DNA of 64,000 bases from Sinorhizobium sp. RAC02. GTDB lineage: Bacteria; Pseudomonadota; Alphaproteobacteria; Rhizobiales; Rhizobiaceae. Below the pieces are notes generated by a model. It was not told where the DNA came from, made no database searches, and worked only from the letters and a program-made list of their open reading frames with translations. Position numbers and translations under genes: made by a program. The first letter of the stretch is position 1; each line of letters begins with the position of its first letter. Shown here one piece after another: positions 9,279 through 17,358 of the stretch. Where the stretch lies: assembly GCF_001713395.1 (NCBI RefSeq), contig NZ_CP016452.1:1984001-2048000 (forward strand), read 5' to 3'.

Positions 9279-10145
9279 TCAGGCGAGAATGTCGAGATCT
9301 TCCGTCTGGGTAAGCCCGCCACCCCCGGCACGCACCGCCTCGTATTGCTGGAGGCGCATCCGGTCGATCTCGGAACTGCTCATGCCTTTTCGCCAATAAC
9401 CGAAGACGCGCACGCGGTCCTTCGGCAGGCCGCGCTCCTCGGTGAAGTAGGCTCGAATGGCGCGGATATCCTGCCTCTCCCCCGCCGCCCAGATCATGCA
9501 GCCCATCGGGTCCGGCAGCGCGCGGGCGGCCGCGACCAACTTCCCGGTCGTGCCGGCCCCCTCGTCCGGGCCACGCAGCAGAAGATGCCGTTCGACACCC
9601 TCGACCTCCGGCAGTTCATCGAAGGCGGCGCGGTCGGCGGTTTCGACGTAAAGGACACCATGGCTTCCCTCCTGCCAGGTGCTGAGGATCGCATGGATGG
9701 CTGGAATGGCGGTTTCGTCGGCGAAAAGCGCAATGCCACCCTCGGCGGCGTGGTCCGGCAGGAAATGCGGCCGGGGACCGACGAGATGGATGGTGCTGCC
9801 GATTGCGGCGCGCTCCAGCCAGCGCATGGCCGGGCTGTCATCGGCATGGATCACGAAGTCGATGTCGATAAGGCTGCGGTTTTCGTCGAAGGAGCGGATC
9901 GTATAGACGCGCGATACCGGCCGCTGGCCTTCCGGGGTCTCGACCTCGAGACGCACCGCTAGATTGGGCCTGCGCCACGCGGCAGGATCGGTCGGGGCGA
10001 TGCGGCCGGTTACGCGGACGACCGAAGGGACGGGCCGTGTCAGGGCGACGACTTCCATCGCCAATCGCTCCATGCTGCCCATATGATCTTCCTGCGAAAG
10101 CAGATTGTTTCGGTCTTTAACGCTTTCATTACGCGGTGCGGCCAT
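9279..10145 (-). CDS. Siderophore-interacting protein (ViuB family FAD-containing ferric reductase)
   Basis: 288 residues from the ATG at 10143-10145, chosen because AGGAGG lies about nine bases upstream; an ATG 21 bases earlier overlaps that ribosome site. The N-terminal FAD domain has the family motif RVYTIRSFD, and the C-terminal domain has ALFADETAIPAI and the GYWRKGMS stretch near the end, both typical of ViuB/YqjH siderophore-interacting proteins. These cytoplasmic enzymes reduce ferric iron in the imported chelate to release Fe2+. It is the first gene of the minus-strand uptake operon, divergent from the ATPase gene. Confidence 0.92.
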   Translation of the reverse strand: MAAPRNESVKDRNNLLSQEDHMGSMERLAMEVVALTRPVPSVVRVTGRIAPTDPAAWRRPNLAVRLEVETPEGQRPVSRVYTIRSFDENRSLIDIDFVIHADDSPAMRWLERAAIGSTIHLVGPRPHFLPDHAAEGGIALFADETAIPAIHAILSTWQEGSHGVLYVETADRAAFDELPEVEGVERHLLLRGPDEGAGTTGKLVAAARALPDPMGCMIWAAGERQDIRAIRAYFTEERGLPKDRVRVFGYWRKGMSSSEIDRMRLQQYEAVRAGGGGLTQTEDLDILA

Positions 10146-10230
10146 GGCGCCCTCGCCTCCTGTCATCCCTCATGCCAGCCACTGTCCGGGTCAAAACGGT
10201 TGCATAAAGCAGCGACGCGGCGCTAAAACA

Positions 10231-10245
10231 TGAGCACTAAAGTCA
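10231..10245. promoter_or_regulatory. TGA-N9-TCA, possible RirA-type iron-responsive operator
   Basis: TGAGCACTAAAGTCA fits the TGA-N9-TCA consensus of the rhizobial iron-responsive operator bound by RirA and sits between the divergent reductase and ATPase genes. Only six bases are fixed, so chance occurrence is common; the promoter context is what makes it worth noting. Confidence 0.35.
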
Positions 10246-10260
10246 AATTTGTTTGTCCAT

Positions 10261-10282
10261 ATTGCAGAATGCATTCTGCAAT
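10261..10282. promoter_or_regulatory. 22-base perfect palindrome in the divergent iron-uptake promoter
   Basis: ATTGCAGAATG followed by its exact reverse complement CATTCTGCAAT, centred at 10271/10272, about 41 bases before the ATPase start at 10323. It lacks a T-tract and lies between divergent genes, so a regulator site is more likely than a terminator. The core AGAATGCATTCT resembles in form, but does not match exactly, Irr-type boxes. Confidence 0.55.
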
Positions 10283-10322
10283 GCAATACGGATTGCCGCC
10301 ACCGCTTGCTAGAAGAACTGCC

Positions 10323-11150
10323 ATGACCCACCGCCTTCATGCCCGCTCCGTGACGCTGCGTTACGACGAGCGAACCATATCGAGCGACCTGACGATCGCC
10401 ATACCAGACGGCTCCTTCACCGTTATCGTCGGGCCGAATGCCTGCGGAAAATCCACCTTGCTTCGAGCAATGGCGCGCCTACTCACTCCGGCAACCGGTC
10501 AGGTGATCCTCGACGGCAGGAGCATCGGCGAATTTCCGACACGGGAAATCGCGCGCCGGCTCGGCCTGTTGCCGCAGAGCGCAACAGCGCCGTCCGGCAT
10601 CACTGTCGCCGATCTCGTCGGGCGCGGGCGCTATCCGCATCAGTCGTTCTTCCGGCAATGGTCGAAGGCCGACGAGACGGCCGTGGCAGCGGCGATGCAG
10701 GCAACCAGTGTCACCGATCTTGCCGAACGGCTGGTCGACGAACTTTCCGGCGGCCAGCGCCAGCGCGTCTGGGTCGCCATGGTGCTGGCGCAGGAAACAC
10801 CGATCCTGCTGCTCGACGAGCCCACCACCTTCCTCGACATCGCCCACCAGATCGAACTGCTGGAACTCCTGGCCGACCTCAATGCCGAGGGGCGAACCGT
10901 TGTTGCCGTGCTGCACGATCTAAACCACGCCTGCCGCTACGCCTCCCATCTCGTCGCCATGCGCGACGGCGCAATCCTTGCTGAAGGCCGCCCTGAGGAC
11001 GTGGTGACGGAAAAGCTGGTCGAGGCGGTGTTTGGCCTGCCCTGCATCGTCATTGATGATCCGGTTTCGCACACGCCGCTCATCGTACCGCTCGGGCGTC
11101 ATCGTCCAGCACGCCCTCGGCAGGAGCCGAAGGGGATTTCAGCGCCATGA
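10323..11150 (+). CDS. Iron-chelate ABC transporter ATP-binding protein (FepC-like)
   Basis: 275 residues from the ATG at 10323; a longer frame exists upstream but its extra residues run through the promoter palindrome and carry no family sequence. Walker A is GPNACGKST at about residues 37-45, the signature is LSGGQRQRV, Walker B is ILLLDEPT, and the H-loop is VLHDLNHA, all as in FepC/FhuC ATPases. It powers the FecCD permeases encoded divergently. Its stop overlaps the next gene's start (ATGA at 11147-11150), coupling it to a flavin monooxygenase. Confidence 0.93.
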   Translation: MTHRLHARSVTLRYDERTISSDLTIAIPDGSFTVIVGPNACGKSTLLRAMARLLTPATGQVILDGRSIGEFPTREIARRLGLLPQSATAPSGITVADLVGRGRYPHQSFFRQWSKADETAVAAAMQATSVTDLAERLVDELSGGQRQRVWVAMVLAQETPILLLDEPTTFLDIAHQIELLELLADLNAEGRTVVAVLHDLNHACRYASHLVAMRDGAILAEGRPEDVVTEKLVEAVFGLPCIVIDDPVSHTPLIVPLGRHRPARPRQEPKGISAP

Positions 11151-12430
11151 CGGACAGGCAGCTCCACATCGGATTGTGCCTTACAGAAACATGGCTCCAG
11201 GGCCGTCAGGCGGAGGACGCCGAGCTTGTCGAACAGCGACAGGACCCGCCCGGCTTCTACATCAAGCTGGCGCAGGCGGCCGAGCGGGCCAAGCTCGACT
11301 TCGTCTTCAAGCCGGACATACTGGTCATGCGGCGCGGCAAATCGGGCACGTCGCCGTCTTTCGTCGGGCTGGACCTGACGGTGCTGCTCGCCGCCATTTC
11401 CACCGCAACCCGGCGCATCGGCTTGGTCACGACCGCGTCGACGACTTTCAACCCGCCCTATGTCGTCGCTCGCCAGCTCCAGTCGCTGCACTGGATCAGC
11501 AACGGACGGGCGGCATGGAACATCGTCACCTCGATCGACGGCGCGGAGAATTTCGGCGATGCGCCGATGCCGCCGCCGCAGGAGCGCTACCGCAAGGCCG
11601 CCGAGTTCACCGAACTTGTCCGCGACCTTTGGCAAAGCTATCCCCTTGCTGCGCTGGAGGGTGAGGCCGAGGCAACGGCGCTCGACCATCGAGGCGAATT
11701 CTTCAGCGTCATGGGACCGCTGAACGTGCCCGGCCATGCCAGCGGCCCACCGCCGCTGTTCCAGGCCGGGGCCTCGGAGATCGGGCGGGACTTTGCGGCT
11801 TCGGTGGCGGACGCAACCTTTGCTTCGACCCCTGACATGGCGGCCGCCCTGGACTTGCGCAACGACTTGCGGGCGCGGGCGCTGAAACATGGACGGACGG
11901 ATGCACCCCGGGTTCTGCCGGGCCTTTATTTCTTCCTCGCTGAAACGCGAGAGGAAGCGTGGGCGATGCACCGGCGTGCCCATGCGCACCTGACGCCCGT
12001 ACAGCGCCTCGACGCCGTGAAGACGATTCTCGGCCTCGATCTCTCGCATTTGTCACCCGGCGCACGCGTGACCGCCGACCTGCTTCCATCAGACGACCAG
12101 CCGGTACGCAGTCGTACCCATGCCGACCTGTTGCGCCGCTATATCGAGAAGAACGAGCCCTTTGTAGAGGACCTGCTGGCGCGACCGGAGGTGGTCGGCT
12201 CGGCGCATTGGGTTTCCGTCGGGACTGTCGAGGACGTCGCTGACGACATTACGGAATGGTTCGCCGCCGGCGCGATCGACGGCCTCATCGCGCTGCCGGG
12301 CGGCTCGCGGGAATCGCTGCGCCTGTTCCTCGAAGGCCTCGTGCCGCTTCTGGTACAGCGGGGCGTCTTCCGCAGGGAATATGACGGCGAGACACTGCGC
12401 GCGCATTTGCGCATCCGCTCGAAGACATGA
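11147..12430 (+). CDS. NtaA/SnaA/DszA-family FMNH2-dependent monooxygenase
   Basis: 427 residues. Family features include FKPDILVM near residue 60, GLVTTASTTFNPPYVVARQLQSLD-like sequence, the WNIVTSI segment and ERYRKAAEFTELVRDLW. This branch of the luciferase-like superfamily includes nitrilotriacetate, EDTA and dibenzothiophene-sulfone monooxygenases and uses reduced flavin supplied by a separate reductase. Its start overlaps the stop of the iron-chelate ATPase gene, so the two are translated together. Inference: it may oxidatively break down the imported chelator to free iron or use it as nutrient. The reductase partner could be the siderophore-interacting protein or an enzyme elsewhere. 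Confidence 0.85.
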   Translation: MTDRQLHIGLCLTETWLQGRQAEDAELVEQRQDPPGFYIKLAQAAERAKLDFVFKPDILVMRRGKSGTSPSFVGLDLTVLLAAISTATRRIGLVTTASTTFNPPYVVARQLQSLHWISNGRAAWNIVTSIDGAENFGDAPMPPPQERYRKAAEFTELVRDLWQSYPLAALEGEAEATALDHRGEFFSVMGPLNVPGHASGPPPLFQAGASEIGRDFAASVADATFASTPDMAAALDLRNDLRARALKHGRTDAPRVLPGLYFFLAETREEAWAMHRRAHAHLTPVQRLDAVKTILGLDLSHLSPGARVTADLLPSDDQPVRSRTHADLLRRYIEKNEPFVEDLLARPEVVGSAHWVSVGTVEDVADDITEWFAAGAIDGLIALPGGSRESLRLFLEGLVPLLVQRGVFRREYDGETLRAHLRIRSKT

Positions 12431-12432
12431 AA

Positions 12433-12456
12433 GGGGGGGCGGTTCACGCCCCTCCC
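12433..12456. terminator. G/C-rich convergent hairpin between the monooxygenase and IclR genes
   Basis: GGGGGGGC pairs with GCCCCTCCC across a short loop, immediately after the monooxygenase stop and overlapping the IclR stop codon (12444-12446). There is one bulge and no clear T-tract. It probably separates the two convergent transcripts. Confidence 0.45.
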
Positions 12457-13229
12457 GATTCCACTGTCACCTGCCGGGCAGCCTCGACGAGTGCGGCGCC
12501 ATGTCCTTCGCTTTCGGCCGTCTCGACGAAAGAGACCGTCGTGACCACGCAACAGATCTCCCCATAAACGTCGAAGACGGGGGCCGCCTTGCCGGTCAGC
12601 GCGGAAAACAGCCGCTCATTCAGTTCAGCACCACCAGCGTGGCGGATATTCTCCAGCACGCCCGGCGCCGGGGGACGGCCACGAAAGGCATCCGGCTGCA
12701 ACCGCCGCACCGCCTCTATGCGTTCCGGCGGCATAAAAGCCTGAAACACCAGCCCGCAGGCGGTGTTGTCGAGCGGCAGCACATCGCCCAGCGTCACGGT
12801 GCTGATCGCGAAGCGGGCGCTGCGATACCATTGCACGATGGTTGGTCCGCGGTCGGTCCAGATCGCGACGCCGCAGCTTGCCGCCACCCGCGAGGCCATG
12901 GATTTCATATGCCGACCCGCGACCGCCACGGGGTCAATGCGCTTCAGCGCGCTGATGCCAATGTTGAGCGCCGCCGGTCCGAGATCATAACAGCCGGTGA
13001 CCTGGTCCTGCGCCACCAGCCCCTCGCGCACAAGGCTTTGCATGTAGCGATGCGCGGTGGATCGGCCCGTCCCGGCGCGGCGCGCAAGTTCGACCAGCGG
13101 CAACTCCCCATCGGAGGCGGCAAGAATCGTAAGAAACCGCGAGGCGATGGAAACAGACTGAATGATGCCCGCCCGCTTCTCGCCTGCGGCATCCGACAGT
13201 TCATCCGCACTTTCTTCGAATTCGGTCAA
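12444..13229 (-). CDS. IclR-family transcriptional regulator
   Basis: 261 residues if it starts at the TTG at 13227-13229, which has GGGAGG six bases upstream; a distant ATG at 13316 would add a basic leader without family similarity. The N-terminal winged helix reads SVSIASRFLTILAA, LVELARRAGTGRSTAHRYMQSL and GLVAQD, and the C-terminal ligand domain contains GVAIWTDRGPTIVQWY and LPLDNTACGLVF as in IclR/KdgR/PcaR effector domains. It is divergent from the TonB receptor and convergent with the monooxygenase. The region upstream carries repeated TTGCGGA half-sites that could be its own operators. Confidence 0.88.
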   Translation of the reverse strand: MTEFEESADELSDAAGEKRAGIIQSVSIASRFLTILAASDGELPLVELARRAGTGRSTAHRYMQSLVREGLVAQDQVTGCYDLGPAALNIGISALKRIDPVAVAGRHMKSMASRVAASCGVAIWTDRGPTIVQWYRSARFAISTVTLGDVLPLDNTACGLVFQAFMPPERIEAVRRLQPDAFRGRPPAPGVLENIRHAGGAELNERLFSALTGKAAPVFDVYGEICCVVTTVSFVETAESEGHGAALVEAARQVTVESGGA

Positions 13230-13298
13230 CGACACCCTCCCTATCAACAAGATGCGGCGCGTTCGCCTCGACGCGGTGTCGATTGGCAAGCGTTTGCA

Positions 13299-13372
13299 CT
13301 GTTGCGGATATGCCACGGCTTGCGCCAGACGGCAATCTGTTCAAAATGCGGAAAGCATTCCCTATTGCGGAA
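13299..13372. promoter_or_regulatory. Cluster of TTGCGGA half-sites between IclR and TonB receptor genes
   Basis: CTGTTGCGGA at 13299-13308, ATGCGGAA at 13346-13353 (inside GGAAAGCATTCC, 13350-13361) and TTGCGGAA at 13365-13372. The first ten bases recur exactly as one arm of the perfect palindrome at 16643-16666. Repeated half-sites in an IclR-flanked promoter suggest IclR binding; this is inferred. Confidence 0.4.
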
Positions 13373-13427
13373 CGATGGCGGTCCCGCTACGTCAACATGA
13401 CTGAAATACTCATGTTTAGGGGCTGTT

Positions 13428-15500
13428 ATGGGGACTCATATCAATCGCAGACTGGCAGCAGGCGTCAGCGTCGCTGCGCTGTCACTGCTTCCGGCTTTGG
13501 CCGCCGTCGCACAGGACGGCACGGAGGCTACGATTCTCGAAACCATCACCGTGACCGGCGAGAAAGTAGCGCGCGACATGAAGAGCACGGCCTCGTCCGT
13601 GTCGATCAAGACGAGCCGCGAGATCGACCGGGAAAAAACCGGCAACGCAACGGTCCAGGAAGTGATTGCCGATGTGCCGAACGTCGTCTTTTCCGACACG
13701 GTCAGCGCGCCGGTCATCCGTGGGCAGGACACGCAGGGGCCGAACACCGGTGCGACCGCGTTTTTCGCCGGTACAGTTCCGCGTGCCACTATCAATCTCG
13801 ACGGCCACTATCTGAATTATAACGAGTTCTATTTCGGCACGTCCTCCGTCTGGGATCTCGACAGCATCGAGGTCTTCCGCGGACCGCAGACCACCTCACA
13901 GGGCGCGAACGCCATTGCCGGCGCCATCATCGTCAACACGAAGGACCCGACGTTCACGCCCGAAGCGGCCTACCAGGCGGAGATCGGCAACTATCACAGC
14001 AAGCGGGCATCCATCGCGCTATCCGGCCCGATCATCGAGGATCAGCTGGCCGCACGGCTGGCCATAGATTATTCCGGGCGCGACACCTTCATCGACTACA
14101 TCAATTCCGGCTTCCAGCACGGCGATACCGATCAGGATTTCAAGGCATTGAATGCCCGCTTCAAGCTCTTGTGGGAGCCCGCGGACATCCCCGGCCTGAC
14201 GGCCAAGCTGACCTATTCCCACAACAGCAGCAACCGGCCGAGCCAGGAGGCCGCCTCCTGGCCCTTCGACGAGCTCAACCATGTCACCACGACGATGCCA
14301 AGCTGGGAGCAGCACACCAATACGGGGATTCTCGACGTCTCCTATGAATTCGAGAACGGCATCAAGCTCTTCAACCAGGCGCAGCTTTCAACGTCGAATG
14401 TGATCCGCACCACCGGCCTGATCAATGGCGGTGACGCCGATATCGACCAGACCAACGCCTCAAATGAAACGCGCGTGACTTTCGGTGATACGCAAGACGA
14501 AATCAGTGGCGTCGCCGGTCTCTATTATGCGCATACGCAGACCGACGAACTGCTCTTCCTGAACGGCACGTCCTCCTTCGACGACACGAAGCGCAATCTC
14601 GGCCTGTTCGGCGAGATCAGCTACCGCTTCGCCGAGCAATGGACACTGACGACCGGCCTGCGCTATCAGCAGGATCATATCCAGCGCATCGGCAAATCGG
14701 TCTATGCGCCGACGCCGGTCGATTTCGACACGACATACTCGGCTCTGCTGCCGAAGGCATCGCTTGCCTATGCCGTGAACGACGACTGGACCGTTGGCGC
14801 ACTCGTCAGCCGCGGCTACAACCCCGGCGGGGTCTCGCTCAATATGACCGCGCAGAAATGGCAGCCCTTCGAGGAAGAGAAGATCTGGAACTACGAGCTG
14901 TTCGCGCGCGCCAGCCTCCTCGACGACCGGCTGATGGTGAACGGCAACCTGTTCTACATGGACATGAAGAATGCACAGTACAACATTCCGGTGGTGGTAT
15001 CGCCAGGCGTGACCCAGTCCTATACGATCAATGCCGAGCAGGCTCACGCCTATGGCCTTGAAATCGGTGCGGACTACCAGCTGCTGGACAACCTGATGAT
15101 CAGAGCCAGCGCCGGCGTGCTGCGTACCGAGATCGACGAGATTGCCAGCAATCTCGCTTACCAGGGCAACGAGTTCGCCAAGTCGCCCGGGTACATGGTC
15201 AGCCTCGGTGCGAGCTGGGACGTTACGGAGAAATTCAACGTATCGGGCCAGGTCCGTCATCTCGACGGCTATTACTCCGACACGGCCAATACGCCAGCCT
15301 ACGTGATCAAGCCCTACACGATCGCTGACGTACGGGCGAGCTACAAGGTGCATGACCATATGGAGGTCTACGGCTACGTGAAGAACATCTTCGACGAACG
15401 CACGCCGACCTACATGCAGCAGAACCGCGGCATCGGCGGCATCGAGGCGAGCATGACCGCCCCGCGGATGTTCGGCATCGGCGTCAAGGGCACGTTCTGA
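13428..15500 (+). CDS. TonB-dependent outer-membrane receptor (siderophore/iron-chelate type)
   Basis: 690 residues with a signal peptide (cleavage near ALAAVAQDG). A TonB-box-like LETITVTGEK lies at about residues 36-45. The plug domain follows, with VQEVIADVPNVVFSD, SAPVIRGQDTQGPN, WDLDSIEVFRGPQTTSQGANAIAGAI and VNTKDP, then a beta-barrel of alternating strands ending GIGVKGTF, with the usual C-terminal phenylalanine. It imports a ferric chelate through the outer membrane using TonB energy. No TonB/ExbBD genes are in the window. Together with the binding protein, permeases and ATPase nearby it completes an envelope-spanning uptake route. The receptor is divergent from the IclR gene. Confidence 0.93.
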   Translation: MGTHINRRLAAGVSVAALSLLPALAAVAQDGTEATILETITVTGEKVARDMKSTASSVSIKTSREIDREKTGNATVQEVIADVPNVVFSDTVSAPVIRGQDTQGPNTGATAFFAGTVPRATINLDGHYLNYNEFYFGTSSVWDLDSIEVFRGPQTTSQGANAIAGAIIVNTKDPTFTPEAAYQAEIGNYHSKRASIALSGPIIEDQLAARLAIDYSGRDTFIDYINSGFQHGDTDQDFKALNARFKLLWEPADIPGLTAKLTYSHNSSNRPSQEAASWPFDELNHVTTTMPSWEQHTNTGILDVSYEFENGIKLFNQAQLSTSNVIRTTGLINGGDADIDQTNASNETRVTFGDTQDEISGVAGLYYAHTQTDELLFLNGTSSFDDTKRNLGLFGEISYRFAEQWTLTTGLRYQQDHIQRIGKSVYAPTPVDFDTTYSALLPKASLAYAVNDDWTVGALVSRGYNPGGVSLNMTAQKWQPFEEEKIWNYELFARASLLDDRLMVNGNLFYMDMKNAQYNIPVVVSPGVTQSYTINAEQAHAYGLEIGADYQLLDNLMIRASAGVLRTEIDEIASNLAYQGNEFAKSPGYMVSLGASWDVTEKFNVSGQVRHLDGYYSDTANTPAYVIKPYTIADVRASYKVHDHMEVYGYVKNIFDERTPTYMQQNRGIGGIEASMTAPRMFGIGVKGTF

Positions 15501-15556
15501 ATCGAGTGCGGTTCTTCGTGGCCACGCGGCCACGCCACCATCGCCTCATAGTCACT

Positions 15557-15588
15557 CCGCCGATTGCGATCACGATCGCAGTCGGCGG
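15557..15588. terminator. Stem-loop after the TonB receptor gene
   Basis: CCGCCGA-T-TGCGATC pairs with GATCGCA-G-TCGGCGG around a 1-2 base loop, one mismatch in a 15-base stem, 57 bases after the receptor stop and before the convergent pirin gene. No long T-tract. Likely a bidirectional transcription stop. Confidence 0.55.
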
Positions 15589-15652
15589 CGGTTAAGCCAG
15601 CACGAGAAACGCTGGCCCGCGTAACATCGCCAACCAGCCACCTTCGCTCGGC

Positions 15653-16606
15653 TCAGTGCGCTGGTTTCCCCGCATCGGGGAAGGGAATGAACTCAGCGGC
15701 GTCGTCGGGTGGCAGGCGGAAGCGACCGTGTTCGAAGTCGCCCTTGATCCAGGCCTCCTTCGCGGCTTCCAGCTTTTCTTTCGAGGACGCGACGAAGTTC
15801 CACGCGATGTAGCGCGGGCCATTCAGCGTCTCGCCGCCAAGCAGCATCAGCCGCGCGCCCGCTTCACCGGCGGTGACCGTGATGGGATCACCGGGACGGA
15901 AGACCATCATCTGCCCGGCTGAAAATTCCTGGCCGGCGACAACCACGGAGCCCTGTGTGACATAGAGCCCGCGATCCTCGTGATTGTCGGGCAAAGGCAG
16001 TTTCGCCCCGGCCTGAAGAATGGCATCGGCATAAAACATCTCGGAGAAGGTCTTCACCGGCGCTCGCTCGCCCCAGGCATTGCCGAGGATGAGGCGTACC
16101 TCCTTGCCCTCGCCGCTGAGCAGCGGCAAGGCCTCAGCTCCCTGGTGCTCGAAGCTTGCCGGCATGTCCTCGTCGTCTTCCGGCAAAGCGACCCATGTCT
16201 GGATGCCGAAGAGCGAATGACGCTTGGCGCGCGTCAGCGGGCCGGTGCGTTCCGAGTGGGTAACGCCGTTGCCCGCCACCATCCAGTTCACCTCGCCCGG
16301 ATAGATCATCTGGTTGGTGCCAAGGCTGTCGCGATGTTGGAATTCGCCCTGGTAGAGATAGGTCACCGTGGCGAGCCCGATATGCGGATGCGGGCGCACG
16401 TCGATGCCACCCTCGTTGATGAATTCGGCCGGACCTATCTGGTCGAAAAAGATGAAGGGGCCGACCATCTGGCGTTCGGGCGCCGGCAGCGCTCGGCGCA
16501 CCTCGAAGCCGCCGAGATCACGAGATCGCGGCACGATGAGCATCTCGATATCGGCAATCGTGCCTGCCTCGGGACATTGCGGTTCGATGCCGGGCATCCA
16601 ACTCAT
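15653..16606 (-). CDS. Pirin-family protein (bicupin, quercetinase-like)
   Basis: 317 residues from the ATG at 16604-16606, which has AAGGAGG eight bases upstream. The N-terminal cupin has the pirin signature GPFIFFDQIGPA followed by VRPHPHIGLATVTYLYQGEFQHRD, supplying the metal-binding HPHIG, H and E residues. MVAGNGVTHSERT follows, and the C-terminal cupin contains GPRYIAWNFV. Bacterial pirins can act as quercetin 2,3-dioxygenases or redox-sensing partners. It is the third gene of a set with a small hydrolase and a ring-cleaving dioxygenase; a perfect palindrome (16643-16666) lies just upstream. Confidence 0.9.
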   Translation of the reverse strand: MSWMPGIEPQCPEAGTIADIEMLIVPRSRDLGGFEVRRALPAPERQMVGPFIFFDQIGPAEFINEGGIDVRPHPHIGLATVTYLYQGEFQHRDSLGTNQMIYPGEVNWMVAGNGVTHSERTGPLTRAKRHSLFGIQTWVALPEDDEDMPASFEHQGAEALPLLSGEGKEVRLILGNAWGERAPVKTFSEMFYADAILQAGAKLPLPDNHEDRGLYVTQGSVVVAGQEFSAGQMMVFRPGDPITVTAGEAGARLMLLGGETLNGPRYIAWNFVASSKEKLEAAKEAWIKGDFEHGRFRLPPDDAAEFIPFPDAGKPAH

Positions 16607-16642
16607 GGTGTTCCTCCTTCGATTGGCTGGTTCAAGATGACG

Positions 16643-16666
16643 CTGTTGCGGACGATTCCGCAACAG
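16643..16666. promoter_or_regulatory. Perfect palindrome CTGTTGCGGA-N4-TCCGCAACAG upstream of pirin gene
   Basis: Ten-base arms around CGAT, about 37 bases before the pirin start. One arm is identical to a ten-base string upstream of the IclR gene (13299-13308). It could be an operator for an IclR-type regulator, or a stem at the hydrolase gene's 3' end; the shared sequence favours an operator. Confidence 0.5.
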
Positions 16667-16684
16667 AAAACAGGCCCATAAAAC

Positions 16685-17293
16685 TCAGCGGCCCGTCATG
16701 AAGGCCGTGATGGCGGCGATCTCCTCCTGGCGCACCTCGTGGCCCCCGTCGTGCAAAACGAGGTCCACGTCGGCGCCCTGACTTTCCAGATAGGCAACGA
16801 GCGCCTCGGTCAGGGGAAGCCGGCAGATGGGGTCGCGCCGGCCCGCGGTGATCAGGATTTTCCGGCCGCCAAGCGCCGGGTTTGGTGCGGGCGTCCAGGG
16901 GATCAGCGGATGCATCAGCACCGCCCGGTCGATAAGGCCGGGCGCCTCGAACAACACCGAAGCAAGGATGTTGGCACCGTTGGAGTAACCTAGGCCATAG
17001 ACCGGAGCGCCGGGATTGGCGTCCCGGTGGGCACCGATAAATTCAGCCATCCTGCGGCTGCGGACGGCAAGGTCAGCCATGTCGTAAACCCCCTCTGCCT
17101 TACGGCGGAAGAAGCGTTTGGCACCATGCTCCGACACGTCACCGCGCGGCGAGACGATGCCGGCATCCGGCAGGATCTGGCCGATCAGGCCAGTGAACTG
17201 ATGCTCGTCACCACCCGTGCCATGGAAGGCAAAGACCAGCGGGGCACCCGCCGCCGGGGCTCTTGCAAAATGAGAATAGGCGTCGCGATACAT
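16685..17293 (-). CDS. Alpha/beta hydrolase, phospholipase/carboxylesterase family (MhqD-like)
   Basis: 202 residues from the ATG at 17291-17293 (GGAG just upstream). Sequence shows FAFHGTGGDEHQF (oxyanion region), the nucleophile elbow GLGYSNGAN, an aspartate in ITAGRRDPICRLP and the catalytic histidine in HDGGHEV, a complete Ser-Asp-His triad. Small esterases of this type accompany ring-cleaving dioxygenases in quinone-stress operons; the MhqD hydrolase of Bacillus is the known example. It lies between the dioxygenase and pirin genes on the same strand. Confidence 0.87.
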   Translation of the reverse strand: MYRDAYSHFARAPAAGAPLVFAFHGTGGDEHQFTGLIGQILPDAGIVSPRGDVSEHGAKRFFRRKAEGVYDMADLAVRSRRMAEFIGAHRDANPGAPVYGLGYSNGANILASVLFEAPGLIDRAVLMHPLIPWTPAPNPALGGRKILITAGRRDPICRLPLTEALVAYLESQGADVDLVLHDGGHEVRQEEIAAITAFMTGR

Positions 17294-17320
17294 GAGGGTC
17301 TCCAATCTCTAGTCATCATC

Positions 17321-17351
17321 GGCAGCCGCCGGGTCGATGCCGGCGGCTGCC
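17321..17351. terminator. Strong hairpin between ring-cleaving dioxygenase and hydrolase genes
   Basis: GGCAGCCGCCGG and CCGGCGGCTGCC, 12 perfect pairs with a 7-base loop, seven bases after the dioxygenase stop (minus-strand direction). No T-tract follows, so it may stabilise or process the upstream message rather than fully stop transcription. Confidence 0.5.
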
Positions 17352-17358
17352 TTGATCG

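Noticed and set aside
10230..10322. Upstream extension of the FepC-like gene beginning at 10230
   Set aside because: The extra 31 residues run through the palindrome and lack ABC-domain similarity; the ATG at 10323 gives the normal length.
16643..16666. Palindrome read as a transcription terminator
   Set aside because: No T-tract follows in either direction and one arm recurs at another promoter, so an operator is preferred; stem function is not excluded.
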